Part shown: in pieces, positions 24,601 to 36,432 of the stretch | Position numbering within the stretch: position 1 is the first letter of the stretch | How the letters are laid out: every line of letters begins with the position of its first letter | Source of the DNA: Bryoerythrophyllum caledonicum | Taxonomy: Eukaryota > Streptophyta > Bryopsida > Pottiales > Pottiaceae | DNA length: 64,000 nucleotides | Direction: 5' to 3' | Assembly (NCBI GenBank): GCA_963971425.1 | Contig: OZ020518.1 | Coordinates: forward strand, 13,026,190 to 13,090,189 | Notes under the pieces: generated by a model | What the model was told of the DNA's origin: nothing | What the model saw: the letters and a program-made list of their open reading frames with translations, nothing else | The model's database searches: none | Translations under genes and position numbers: made by a program

Positions 24601-25564
24601 GTATGAGATGAGATGAATATGAATGACCAGTGCTTGGTGGACAAATGAATCATTACGTACCTCATACATGAGCTTCACAAATGCTGCGAGAGTCATATGA
24701 TACCACTTTTGTTGTCCCTTCTTTGACCACTCAAGGACACTAACTTCGTTATCTTCATCGCTGATGAGCCCCTTCAATTGCTCAAACTCTAAGAGGCCGA
24801 AATGCTGAACACGCTTCAGGTCGTGTGTGAGGTGTTGCACAACGTGATCTGATTCTTTTTGCCTACGACAAAAGATTATTTTAGTTTCATAAAATATAAT
24901 ACAGTAATTTAAGCAACTGAATCAATCTAAGTTCGGAGTAACTTAGTTTGTACCTGTTCAAGTCGGTCATCACGTTGAGCAAGATGTGTCGGTTCTCGAA
25001 AGTTGGCTCGATAACCACGGCTCTCACAGGCACGTGAAAGGATACATCAGATGGGTGAAGTTGGGAAATCACCTCGGTCCAAGCCATATGGCGATGATTG
25101 CCATCCCAGACGAAGAAGAACTTCTCCGAAAATGCCGAGTACTCCTCCCTGGTCTTCAACAACTCCTCGAACTTCCGGTCCTCTTCTATCCAAAGCTCAG
25201 ACCACGTTGACCTGTCTCGTGATTGCACCCGCTTCTCCACTAGGAAGAAACTCTTAACCGACACATAAAAACTTGCAGAACCAGGCCGATATCCATTGAC
25301 GAACTCCCCTTTCAGTTTCTCGACATCACTACTAAGAGGTAATCTAACCTTAGTCATAGGCACCATCCGGCAAAGCGGAATAGGGAGATCACTAGCGAAG
25401 GAGCAAATGCTGCTCTGTAGGATGTCGTAAGAGGTCCCACGGATGGACCTCCGCAATGTTTGTAGTGTTGGAGCTAGCCCATGCTCATCAACAAGTTCTA
25501 TGATGCCAGCTTCGTCCTCTATAATCTCAACGTCCTCACGTGCCAAAGTCGCTATTGGTTCCAT
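21617..25564 (-). pseudogene. ParB-like / DNA-methyltransferase-like gene, copy A
   Basis: Exons on the minus strand: 25564-24954, 24862-24661, 24553-24344, 24249-24031, 23944-22309, 22221-22010 and 21908-21617. Borders are GT-AG, and the early exons are in phase (DLNR joins QKESDHVVQHL). The first exon has a ParB/sulfiredoxin-like core: KLKGEFVNGYRPGSASFYV, then FVWDGNHRHMAWTEVI. The long exon has a Lys/Glu-rich coiled coil, then a methyltransferase-like region: ADMVLFDVPEDLP at the DPPY position, and EKSTNLMEALIDLCTQEEDI leading to VLDLTASTG. Across an intron this continues as TSIKACKALKRHILALE, the motif I region of the N4/N6 DNA methylase fold. ParB plus methylase is a bacterial and phage arrangement. 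Breaks: a frameshift near 23860, TAG at 23745-23747 and a frameshift near 22165. The DVPE at the active site suggests lost catalysis even before decay. Confidence 0.7.
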
Positions 25565-25679
25565 ACTCTCAACCTGCAATATGTATGCATAAGAAACCGA
25601 AGCAACAGATTGCATCCAGCAAAACATGAAATTGGAGAAGAATCATGAACAAATTCTGGATCATGAAATCCCTGATCAT

Positions 25680-28345
25680 CTTCGAGACAAGCATAGCCCC
25701 TCCCCCACCCTAGCCTGAACCCTTGAGCTGCTCAAATTTCCCAGCCCACCCCTCCAAACAGGCTCGCCCCACCCCTCCCCATTCTCCCTCCCTACCCTCC
25801 CACTCAGTCTCTCTAACCTCCCACTTAGTCTCCCTCCCTAACCTCACTCGCTCCCACCCTCCCCACTGAGTCCTCTCACACTTAGTGGAACCAGAGTCCC
25901 GCTCTCCCCTACTCTCCCACGTCCATCAAGTGGAGATCATCATAAAAAAATGAGAACATGAACTTGAGCTGGAGGCCTTCAGTTGAAAACAAAACACACG
26001 CGCGACGAGAAATAATTGAGAAGGAAGAAGAATCTCAAAATTTTAGAAGAATCAGTGACCCCTGAAAATGGCTTTCGGATCCAAAAGCCAAAATCAGGGA
26101 TCACTAATTTTGGAAAAATTCCAAGAATCTCATCCCCGTTTCAAAATAGCTTCACTCGCGCTCTCTCCAAAACATACAAAATTCAGTTTCACACATACAT
26201 CATAGCCAAGCACATACGAGCTAACCCCCCCTACACAAGAAACTGCAACGTAACGAAGAAGAACTCCCCAGCCCACCCCTCCGTTCACGCACTCCCCACC
26301 CCTCCCCATACTCCCTCCCTACCCTCCCACTCAGTCTCCCTCCCTAACCTCACTCACTCTCCACCCTCCCCACTCAGTCCTCTCACCTAAACCGGAACCA
26401 GAGTCCCGCTCTCCCCTACTCTCCCACGTTAATCAGGTGGAGAACATCATAAAAAACGAGAACATGAACTTGAGCTGGAGGCCATCAGTTTAAAAAATAA
26501 CGCACGCGCGACGAGTAACAATTGAGAAGTATGAGGAATCTCAATATTTTAGAAAAATCAGTGACCCTTGAAAATGGCTTTCGGATCCAAAAGCCAAATT
26601 CAGGTGTCACTGATTTTGGCTTAATTCCGAGAATCTCATCCCCACTTCAGAAAAGCTTCACTCGCGCTCTCTCCACATCATACAAAATACAGTTTCACAC
26701 ATGCATCACAGCCAAGCACATACGCGCTACCCCCCCCGCTACACCAGAAACTGCAACTCCACGAAGGACTCCTCAGCTCTCCCCATACTTCCTCCTACCC
26801 TCCCACTCAGTCTCCTTCCCTTACCTCACACACTCCCTACCCTCCCCACTCAGTCCTTTCACCTAAACCGGAACCAGTGTTCCGCTCTCCCCTACTCTCC
26901 CACGTTCATCAGGTGGTGATCATCATAAAAAACAAGAACTTGAATTCGAGCTGGAGGCCTTTAGTTGAAAAAAAAACTCACGTGCGACTAGAGACAATTG
27001 AGAAGGAGGAGGAATCTCAATATTTTAGAAAAATCAGTGACCCTTGAAAATGGCTTTCGGATCCGAAAGCCAAAATCAGGGGCCACTGATTTTTCTAAAA
27101 TTTTGAGAATCTCATCTCCGCTTCAGAAAGGCTTCACTCGCGCTCTCTCCACAACATACAAAATATAGTTTTACATATGCATCACAGTCAACCACACACT
27201 TGCTACCCCCCCAACACCAGAGACTACAACTCCACGAAGAAGAACTCCCCAGCCCACCCCTCCATGCACGCACTCCCCACCCCTCCTCATACTCCCTCCC
27301 TACCCTCCGACTCAGTCTCCCTCCCTTACCTCACTTACACCCCACGCTCCCCACTCAGTCCCTTGACCCTCTACGGAACTAGAGTCCTGCTCTCCCCTAC
27401 GCTCTCACGTCCATCAGGTGGAGATCTTCATGTAAAACAAGAACATAAACTCGAGCTGGAGGCATTCAGTAAAAAATAACCCACACATGACGAGAAACAA
27501 ATGAGAAGGAAGAGGAATCTCAAAATTTTAGATGAATCAGTGACCCCTGAAAATGGCTTTCGGATCCGAAAGCCAAAATCAGGGGTCACTAATTTTTGGA
27601 AAATTCTAAGAATCTCATCCCTGCTTCAGAAAGGCTTCAATCGTGCTCTCTCCACAACATACAAAATACAGTTTTACACATTCAACACAACCAAGCACAT
27701 ACGAGCTAACCCCTCCACCTACACCAGAAACTGCAATGATATGAAGAAGTACTCCCCAACCCACCCCTATATACACGCATTCCCCACCTTTCCCCATACT
27801 CCCTCCCTACCCTCCCACCCAGTCTCGCTCTCTAACCTCACTCACTCCCCATCCTCCCCACTCAGTACTCTCACCCTCACTAGAACCACAGACCCGCTCT
27901 CCCCTACTCTCCCACGTCCATCAGGTGGTGACCTTCATAAAAAGCAAGAACATGAACTCGAGCTGGAGGCCTCCAGTTCAAAAGACAAAAGCACGCGCGA
28001 CGAGAGATTATTGAGAAGGAAGAGGAATCTCAAAATTTTAGATGAATCAGTGACCCCTGAAAATGGCTTTCGGATCCGAAAGCCAAAATCAGGGGTCACT
28101 AATTTTTGGAAAATTCCGAGAATCTCATCCCTGCTTCAGAATAGCTTCACGCACGCTCTCTTCACAACATACAAAATACAGTTTTACACATTCAACATAG
28201 CCAAGCACATACGAGCTAACCCCCCCTATACCAGAAATTGCAACTCCACGAAGGACTACTGTCCAGCCCACCTCTACGTACACGCACTCTCCCTCCCTCA
28301 CCTCTCCACTTTCTGGCACTCCCTGCTCCCTCACGTTCATTAGGT
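25680..28345. repeat. About 500-bp tandem array with BamHI-centred palindromes (five full units)
   Basis: Each unit has a hairpin 'gtgacccctga..tggctttcggatccgaaagcca..tcaggggtcac' (variants at about 26053, 26557, 27035, 27537 and 28047), then a 'cgctctctccacaacatacaaaatacag' stretch, a C/T-rich tract, and 'ctctcccctactctcccacg' before the next. Spacing is 478-510 bp. GGCTTTCGGATCCGAAAGCC is a perfect 20-bp palindrome in units 4 and 5. A partial unit begins at 25680. Open frames in it are low-complexity (Pro/Ser/His-rich) and not genes. Confidence 0.9.
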
Positions 28346-29513
28346 GGTGAGAAAGATATATCTGGGAAACATTTGCTCCTGATGACGTATCTGAAGTGCG
28401 TCCATATTCTCCACTTCCGCCTCGGTAGCCATCGAACTCCCTCGCTTACTCCCAGCGCAAACAGCCTGCAAGGACCAAAAATCCAACATGATTATGCAAC
28501 CCCATCACAAGGAAGAACCGAAGCACGACTCAAGGTACACGATCAACAAGTTTAGGGGACCTCAGAAATAAGTCGTCTGTGAAAACCGAACCCGACATGC
28601 TCTTCTCGAAACCGTATAGATGCTCTCGAATGCACGACTTCCCGAATGGAGGTCTTTGAGAAAGGAACGTAGAACCTCACCTCAGGCTGAAACGCGAATC
28701 CAAAACCCTACCTCTCGGAGGCCCTATGGCCGGTTTGGCGCTCATTGACCAAGATATGAAGAGCTGAATCCCATAAGGTGACTTATGCTTTGGGGACCCA
28801 TGTTCTTGGGAGCTGTATGACCGATGTAGAGCTCATTTAAAAGAAGAATCATCTCAAGATTGTTGAAAGAATAATCCCATTGTGACATACCTGATTTGGT
28901 GGCTCCCTCCCTGGTTCTAGTAATTTATTCGCGAGGTCCTCAACGCCTCTTCAATGAGACGTTACTCCTTTACGCGATGCCTTTGATGAGGATCCATTTC
29001 CCACCAGTGTGGGTCGTGATTGATTTCCCAGGCTCCCATATTCTTCACTTGAGTCACTATTTTGGCAGTCAGACAGGCCTTTACTGCTTTCAGATCCCTT
29101 AACTATTAGCAACAAGGTCTCAGCGGTACTGGATCTTTGATACATTTTCCTGGAGTTATCTTTTATAGAGTACGCCTCTTCAAAATGCTCAGGAACACTA
29201 ACGAAGGTGTAAGACTCCTGAATAACAATCCAGCATGCCAGAATCAAATTAACCTATTGATATTCATCTATTCAGCCACATCTAATGATAAGAATAATAC
29301 CAAAATACTAATCATACCTTAATCCTTGTTTGGACGGGCTGCAGTCCCTGGTGGATACTTGACAAATCCCTAAATCGTTTGCCCGATTCAGATGTTTCCA
29401 CTTCCTAGTTTTGAGCAGCCAGCAATGACTGATGTCTGCGCCAATCCTTTCGAGCCCGCGTCTGCTTGGGATTAGAGAAGTTGGTACTTCGCTTCTTTCG
29501 GCCACCTATTTTA
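28346..29513 (-). pseudogene. Small basic accessory gene of Mutator-like unit A
   Basis: The first exon, from about 29513 down to about 29325, encodes a basic N terminus (GGRKKRSTNFSNPK) and RFRDLSSI, broken by one TAG. A second open stretch, 29247-28951, is Ser-rich (SSKGLSDCQNSDSSEEYGS). The gene at 57.7-58.4 kb has the matching GRKRRTTHYSNPKPR and RFRNLSSI in the same place relative to the transposase. Family unknown. It is transcribed away from the transposase. Confidence 0.6.
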
Positions 29514-30204
29514 GTCATCATCTACAAGATAGCAAAACCACTCATCCGCACTCTCTTTCAATATCAGAGCCTCCCTATGAATCCAAACAACTCAGTGCAA
29601 TACTCCTACGCTGCGGTGATAGAGCCCTTCTTCTACTCAATCTTGCTTCCGTTTACACCAAAGACCTACTATTTAATTTTAAGCTCTTCTCAGATCTAGT
29701 TCTTTACACGTTGTCGCAAAGCCCTACAATAGCTATCCCATATAATCCTCTATTCCAACCATCAATTACGGGGCACAATTTGAGTTAAGCACCTTCATAT
29801 TTGAATATTGACGATCCGAAAAAAATCTAATGTTGTATTCATTCCGTGTCTACAACGAGACAATTAACAATATTGGTAATTGGTATTCCAGCTCGCGATT
29901 TTCTTATTCCAAAATAAACTAGAAGATTAATTTGTGGCATTGTACACTCAAGCCGCCAACAGGCAGGAAAGGAATAACTCTCTATTGATTAATGTTTTTC
30001 CGCCGTAATTTCACTCTTTTGTAATTTATAGATTTCGGCCGTACTTTGCCCTTTATAAAATAATATATTTCCGCCGTAATTAATTCTTTACCAGTTCAAT
30101 ATTTGAACGAGGGTGGCAAGCTAGTTCTATCTCTCTTTCACAATTCAATTGTCATTGCACCCCACCCCACCCTCACCTAACGCCGCCTCTGATAGTCGAT
30201 GTGC

Positions 30205-33091
30205 ATGGCGTCTCTTACATCTCATCAAGGCGGCGCTCCACTTGTCGTGCCCATTGGCGACAATGGCACAGTTTGTATCTCCGAGTCAATGCTATGTGTT
30301 CGTTTTGGTTATCGGGCTGGCACAGTCCACATTGAACAGGAGGTCTATGATAGCGTAGGTATTCATGAGCAGTCCATTTATCAAGTGAAAGAGAGTGGCG
30401 CACTTGGATTTTTTTGGACCTTGTGCTGTGGTTCTTTCAAAGTTTTTGGTATTACAAATGTTCAAATTGCCGCTAATGCGTCCGTAGCCGTCATGACTCC
30501 TCCGGCCGATTCAAGTGATAGTGAACTCGTGCCCGGATTAGGCACTAGGTCTAATCCAAGCGTCCATATTCTTAGCGATACAGAGGAAGATGAACTATCT
30601 GATGTGAACCTTGTTGATTCAAAGGTCCGCTGGACCTCATCTCATCAATTAGCTACTCGTACTATTACTAGCCCAGTTCCATCATATGCTCAAGCGTCTC
30701 TGTCTTATTCCTCAGGGAAGCCCCTAGTTTATCCTGGCTCGCGCAACGTTAGAAGCATACTTATTCATGTCCGGCATACTTGTAATAGGAAAGGGTCGAG
30801 ATCCGAGTTGTCTAGAATTGATATAAATAGTTTCGATTTGAAACATGTTAAGTATCTGCCTCCAAAGTATGATGGGGACGTGGTATTTGAACTTCCTCCT
30901 CTCCCAGAGCGTATTCCCCCACAGTATGAAGGTGGCCTAGATGGGATGAGTAAACAACACGATGGTCACACGTGGTGCAAGACAATGACTACAAATATCA
31001 AGAACGATTTTGGTCTTATGTACCGGAAATCTGTATGTACGAGGCATCTACAGTGCTCTAACGTCACTTGTGATTATCAGTTACGAAACGATGGGCGCTC
31101 GAATCAGACTGAGTGGAGCGGGTTCGCGTTCACTCCATTTTTAGTGAAGGGAGCACCATCCGAGAAATCTACGCTCTCATGTAAGGTCTGCCAAACCCCT
31201 CCAATTTGTCTTGCTCTTTGTGATGCACGTATATACTATGTGACATCGATCGATCCCGATCGGACACGCGCTGCAATTCATTTGGGGCATCATCTTCATC
31301 CTATCTCGAAAGGTGTAGATCAAGATGCCATGGACGTCATGCACGATTGCGTAGCAAAAGAAGTCCAACGTATGCCACAGGCTATTAATTCTGCAATTGT
31401 CATGGCTGCGAGCAAGAATTTCCTCTCCGACTACCTGATTCGTCCACAGTGCAAGTTGCCCAACCTTGAAGAAGCATCTTTGGATGCTGTCCTTGATCAA
31501 TTCGAGACTCTATCGTCTCCGAATATCAGGAATCTAGTGTCCACGCGCAAGAAATTCTACAGTGGAGGGAAGGGTGTAATGGACAACATCATGGAGCTGA
31601 AGGAATCGTCCAAATTCGTCTTCATCCACGAAAACAAGTTTCTTGGCCGGTCGCAAGGTAAAGTATTCCTTTTCAAAATGTCCGTCGACCGATGTGGAAG
31701 TGGTGTAGACCTCGTTAGGCCTATGCAACCCGGAAATGACCTTGAAGATTGTTGGTTGATGTTTGATCATGTCAAACGAGTCAAGGATTGGACTACCATG
31801 GCATGTCATGTGTACGACACCAAGTATTGTAAGGTTATGACAATTGCCATGTGCGATATGCAATATGAGGATGCTCAAGCGCAGCAGTTGTTCTCGGAGA
31901 ATCTAAATGATACGATGAGACAACATGGCCTAGAAGACGTTAATTTCAAAGGCTTCATGGCTGACAGTGCTGGTGCAAATTGGCATGCCGTTCGGCGAGT
32001 ATATGGCAGTGGCGACAAGGACAAGCCCATAGAGAATAGAGAATGAACATGCTTGTTTCACTGGACAAAGTATCTTTGGCGTGCGACCTCCAGAAGTATT
32101 CTTCCTGGCTTCTAAGAGCAACATATTGCCCTCTGCAAAATCTGGAAGAATGCGAAGACCCATGATGAGGCTGAAGCTCAGTACAATGTAATTCGAGCAT
32201 GGTGGTTGTCCTCTGGTGCCACCACCGAAATCGGACGTCGTACTCTCAAGGATTGGATGGCCTTCTGGCACTTTCGTTATCGACAATGGGGCGACGCAAT
32301 GCAGCTTGTAAGTGATCCTCATCCTCACTATAGTTTACATTTCATTAGATCGTATAGAAACGTAATCGTTCGCCCCAATTTATTGACGATTGTTGCGTTT
32401 CCTCAAGATCTAACGCTTGACGAGAGGGCTGACATGCCTTCCTGCAACTTTGCCGAAACTGTCCACAACCGTTGGCTCCAACAATCTGGAAACACATTGA
32501 CTTGTCTATATACAACAACCGTAGACGACCTCATTCGTGCTCTCATGCAGATTACTTCTTATCGAGCATGGTTGAAGGGCGGGGCGTCGGAAAAATGTCC
32601 GGACAAAGGTACGCTTCGGATGCGATCCGCACAACGTTTGGGTGATCCTAAACTCATAGCTGATGCAGTTAGGAACTTCCCCAGAGCTGAGGATTTACTA
32701 ACCAGGACATGCGGCTTAGAAGGTGCGGAGGTTTTTGGATCCACAAAGCGCAAGCTTGACATGTCACCCGGTTCGTCTCACGATTTGCACAGGTCCGATA
32801 CAGTGAACTATTCAATTCCCGGTGATGGTAAAAGGGTGACTCGGGCCTGCATCGAAGAGGCCCTTGGCGGGCACGACTCTGGTGTCCAACATACAACATC
32901 CGTTCTCGAATCGGATTGCAATCCGTCCAAGTGGCACATTGCTCGGCTCCCCAAAAAGTCAGCTCGGAAATGCCAAGCATTGCAGGCTGACACTGGTGAA
33001 CCTTGCAACACCAAAGTTGCACGTGGAACTCATGGAACCCCCGCCCCCACCTATTCGGGTATGAAGAAGGATTATAGGTCGCCCAGGGTTG
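30205..33091 (+). pseudogene. Mutator-like (MULE) transposase, copy A
   Basis: Exon 1 is 30205-32311 and exon 2 starts at 32408. The ATG at 30205 (MASLTSHQGG) matches the start of copy B. Order: an N-terminal domain of about 110 aa (GTVHIEQEVYDSV); an acidic Ser-rich linker; a Cys/His DNA-binding region (DGHTWCKTMTTNI, then CTRHLQCSNVTCDYQ, WRKY/GCM1-like); a transposase core with DCWLMFDHVKR, GFMADSAGANWHAVRRVYG and the FHW and EEA regions. In-frame stops are TGA 32044-32046 and TAA 32113-32115. Homology to copy B ends near 33091, so the C-terminal SWIM zinc finger is missing. The breakpoint leads into 'ggacggacggacaag' and a GC-rich minisatellite next to the assembly gap. Confidence 0.8.
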
Positions 33092-33266
33092 TCTACATAG
33101 ACGGACAGGGGCCCAAAGACAGCGGACGGACGGACAAGACGGACAACACTTTTTGGCGGACAGTTGCGTGTAAAAAAAAATTACAAACCCTAAATCAAAT
33201 TTTCAACTTACCCCCTGGTAAAACACGTGTGCACGACACGTCAGACGGCTTTCCACGTCAGATCAA

Positions 33267-33418
33267 GGGACGGGCGCGTGCCTTCGGACCGCGCGCGCAT
33301 CATTTGGGGCCGGGCGCGTACGAATCTAGACCGGGCGCGTTCCAATTAAAGCCGGGCGCGTATGATTTAGGGCTGGGCGCGTACATATAGGGCCGGGTGC
33401 GTACCCTAAGGGCTGGGC
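33267..33418. repeat. GC-rich minisatellite running into the gap
   Basis: About seven units of 20-22 bp with the core 'gccgggcgcgta' (variants 'gaccgggcgcgttcc', 'ggctgggcgcgtac', 'ggccgggtgcgtacc'). The array is still running when the N gap begins. Confidence 0.8.
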
Positions 33419-33618
33419 NNNNNNNNNNNNNNNNNNNNNNNNNNNNNNNNNNNNNNNNNNNNNNNNNNNNNNNNNNNNNNNNNNNNNNNNNNNNNNNNNN
33501 NNNNNNNNNNNNNNNNNNNNNNNNNNNNNNNNNNNNNNNNNNNNNNNNNNNNNNNNNNNNNNNNNNNNNNNNNNNNNNNNNNNNNNNNNNNNNNNNNNNN
33601 NNNNNNNNNNNNNNNNNN
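33419..33618. other. Assembly gap (200 N)
   Basis: Exactly 200 unknown bases, a conventional placeholder, so the true size is not known. Open frames spanning it are meaningless. Confidence 0.99.
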
Positions 33619-33744
33619 CCTACAGGGGGCATGCGCGCCTCAATATAAGTTTGGGAATCGTGGCACGATGGGCCCACTTCCCAGGCGCTTTGGCCTGCAA
33701 TTGCCACGAGGCGGCTGCTTGCTAAGCACTATTGGGAAGTGGAT

Positions 33745-33798
33745 CCCGGTGTCTATTGACACCCTTTTACTCCCGGTGTCTATTGACACCCTTTTACT
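33745..33798. repeat. 27-bp direct repeat, two copies
   Basis: A 27-bp unit beginning 'cccggtgtctattgacaccc' occurs twice back to back, and 'tcccggtg' starts a third. Each holds the small inverted repeat ggtgtc/gacacc. Confidence 0.85.
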
Positions 33799-33828
33799 CC
33801 CGGTGCCCCTTCACTCTAGTTTCAAGCA

Positions 33829-34549
33829 TGGACTCAAGTGGGCCTTCTGAGATTCGGGCTTCCGAGAAGAAATTGAAGAAATGACAGCGTGATGCGGGAC
33901 GAGTACGCAACCACAAGCAGAAGAAACGCATTCACATTTTCATCGATGGTGAGCTCAAGGCATTTCGAGGCTGGGGAGATGTACCAAGTCCATAGACATT
34001 TACACAACGTGCAAAGTACATTGCCTAGTGTCATTTGGGACGAATGTGGCCGCACTTGCGGTATTCGCAACTTCGGAAATACGACAAGGGTATTTTAAAT
34101 TACTGCACCAATGAAGTATTCAAAGAACGGTGCATCCAAGCGTACCAACACATCTACAACACGGCAAAGGTTCACCGGAACGAGGTGAATCTATCCATTT
34201 TACGTATGGTGTATGCTGAGATTATACTCGGAGTAATAGTCGATTGGAGGGCGATGGAAATACAACCAAACTCCAAGATGACACCAGTATCCACGGCGTC
34301 ACTACCAATAGAGCGCAAGTTTCCGGGCGAAGCTCTAGGAAAAAAGGCGAAGGAGGTTGAAGTTCCAAACGAGAAAGTCGTGTGGTCTGACACTTCCAGT
34401 GACGACTCGGACACTGGATGCGACCCATCTATTCGCAAGGAGATTGATCAGTCACATGCTTTCTTCTCAAATATCTTATCAATATCACCCGGTATCATAC
34501 CAATATCAGCCGGGTGTTATATAGCTTTTGTGTGGACATTGTTAACCTG
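33829..34549 (+). pseudogene. Decayed gene of unknown family
   Basis: One frame runs from an ATG at 33829 (MDSSGPSEIRASEKKLKK) to the stop at 34549, with three internal stops (TGA near 33883, TAG near 33992, TAG near 34025). The protein is basic and hydrophilic (HKQKKRIHIFIDGELKAFRG, then LRYSQLRKYDKGILNY), with an acidic stretch near the end (VVWSDTSSDDSDTG). I recognise no domain. It could be an accessory or gag-like gene of a transposon whose left part lies in the gap. Confidence 0.5.
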
Positions 34550-35311
34550 ACGCTCACCTCTACTCTGTTCTCACCGACTCGAGACCCACTATTACAAGAG
34601 AGAACAAGATTATCAACTCAATTCTGTACCTGAGACTTTTCCACCTCTGCAATGAGCGCAAGCACGGTCGCTGTCACATGCTGTAATGTTTCAGTTGCAC
34701 TAGACGTGGTGCGGCTGAGTTCCTCTTCCAGCTTCTCCTGATTCAGATTCACCGACTTCACAAGTTAGTATCTTCACATGGCTATCATCCATGGACATTA
34801 TGTAGTGTCGTCAATCACAGGCACGATTACAACGTTGTGTGTTTGTGTATGAGCGCCTCAATATCAACAACCCTGTGGTGACGCAGATATCAGTTGAGAA
34901 GTGGCATTGTAATCCACCATGGATTCCTTGCCTTGATGCTGGTGTCTAACTTGATACTCTGTATTGCCCGGATGGTAATGTGGGCTTCCTGGACAAGATA
35001 GCAATCCTGTAAACCTGAAATGTAACCTGAAAGCCATTCAATCTTTCTGCGCCAAAGGAAAGGTGTATTATCCTCATAGGCGTACATGTTTTCCCAGTTT
35101 CATGAAAGAATGCTGGAAATACCAAAACTACCTTTCTTCTGCTTTTCTTTCAAGGTGCTAGCTTACGTGGAATTCATTGCAATCACTTGATTCAGTATAA
35201 TTCATGTAGATATTTTCAATTTTTTGTTACACAATATTGCATCGATTTCAACTTATTGTAGTCAAGTTCTAAATAGTCTCGGAACAAGTTCATAGCTATG
35301 TTGATGTCCTA
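34550..35311. other. Spacer without recognised gene
   Basis: Unique-looking sequence. Short protein-like pieces on the plus strand near 34590-34680 are not long enough to assign. Confidence 0.4.
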
Positions 35312-35315
35312 TTAA

Positions 35316-36428
35316 CCCCTAAGAGCCCAAGTGTACTTGGGGCGTACGTTTTGGATTTTGGGCATGTACCTTAGAGTGGAAAGAATACTTTGATTCTCAT
35401 GAAAATTTTACACCGCATTGTCCTTGATAAAATCTATATGGGGAATTTTTCAAATATGATTTTGGACTTTTGGTTCAAAAGTTATTAGCCTTCAAAGGTC
35501 AAAATTGGGAGTCTGGACTGTAGGGGCAGCCATGTCAACCAATGCAATTTGAGGAGAAAAATGGGGCAGAATTTTGGGACAGAAAGGGCGAGGAAAGGAG
35601 TCCAGACTTCTATGCACGAAGTCCAAGTAGAAAAAGCTGTGAAAATTATTAAAAGAGTTTTTAAAATAATTTTCAAAAAACAGGAAACAACCAGCCGTCA
35701 GCTAGCCTGCCAGAAGCGGGCCTGCCAGAAAACAACCAAAAAAAAATTGTTTTTTTTTGTTTTTTTTTGTTTTTTTTTAGCCCCCGTCCAGCTTCGAGGG
35801 CGGTCAACAATAGGACAAATTGACCACCCAATTTCAAGCACTGCCCTTTCCCATGATGTTTTATTTATTCCATATATTCATTAAAATTATGGATTTTACT
35901 CATTTTAGTCCTTTTTTTCCTAAAATTAGTGAGTAAATAAATTGAAAGTTTCCACCATTAGGATTCTCAAATGCAACAACTTGTATGAAACAAACAATTT
36001 CATATCACTTATATAGTAATTGTTATAATTTTGTACCCCCTTTCACTAAAGTGTATATTTCTACATCTATTACCCCTCGAATTGACCTCAAATTTTGCAC
36101 ACAAATAGCTAACAACATATACGTCATATTGGTAAAAGATTTGATCACATTTCAATGTAAAATCTAGAAGATATACCTAGTCAAAGTAGGCTGACCTTGC
36201 CGGGCAAGGGGGGAAAAATACTTTTCTTTGCACTTCAAACGCTATAATCTTCACATCCGTGCGGTGGATTGCAACCACATTTGTATTGTAAGTTCATATA
36301 CGTGTTTGTTTTAAGATTGTACGGTTGAAAGTCTAAAATTATACTTTAATGTTAGATTTTGTTGCCACTTGTTGATGATGGCAGTTTTGGAGTGTTTCAT
36401 GAGGGAAAATGCCTTGGGCTTTTAGGGG
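35316..36428. mobile_element. 1113-bp piggyBac-like non-autonomous element
   Basis: Flanked by TTAA on both sides (35312-35315 and 36429-36432). Inverted ends are CCCCTAAGAGCCCAAG and, on the other strand, CCCCTAAAAGCCCAAG (15 of 16 match). TTAA duplication plus C-rich ends is the piggyBac pattern. The right 190 bp occur inverted at 63823 to the window end, which supports a mobile family. The interior has a T-rich tract near 35740-35780 and a weak open frame (35549-35884), but no transposase. Confidence 0.8.
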
Positions 36429-36432
36429 TTAA

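Noticed and set aside
21617-25564. Bacterial contamination as source of the ParB/methylase gene
   Set aside because: It has several GT-AG introns with conserved positions in a second copy and lies among plant transposons.
26016-28343. Plus-strand ORFs of up to 280 aa in the 500-bp array
   Set aside because: Pro/Ser/His-rich translation of C/T-rich tandem DNA; the frame is kept only by the repeat.
30205-33091. hAT transposase
   Set aside because: The GFMADSAGANW core with a SWIM finger in the partner copy fits MULE; no BED finger or hAT dimerisation motif was seen.
33300-33707. Open frames crossing the N run
   Set aside because: They consist largely of unknown bases.
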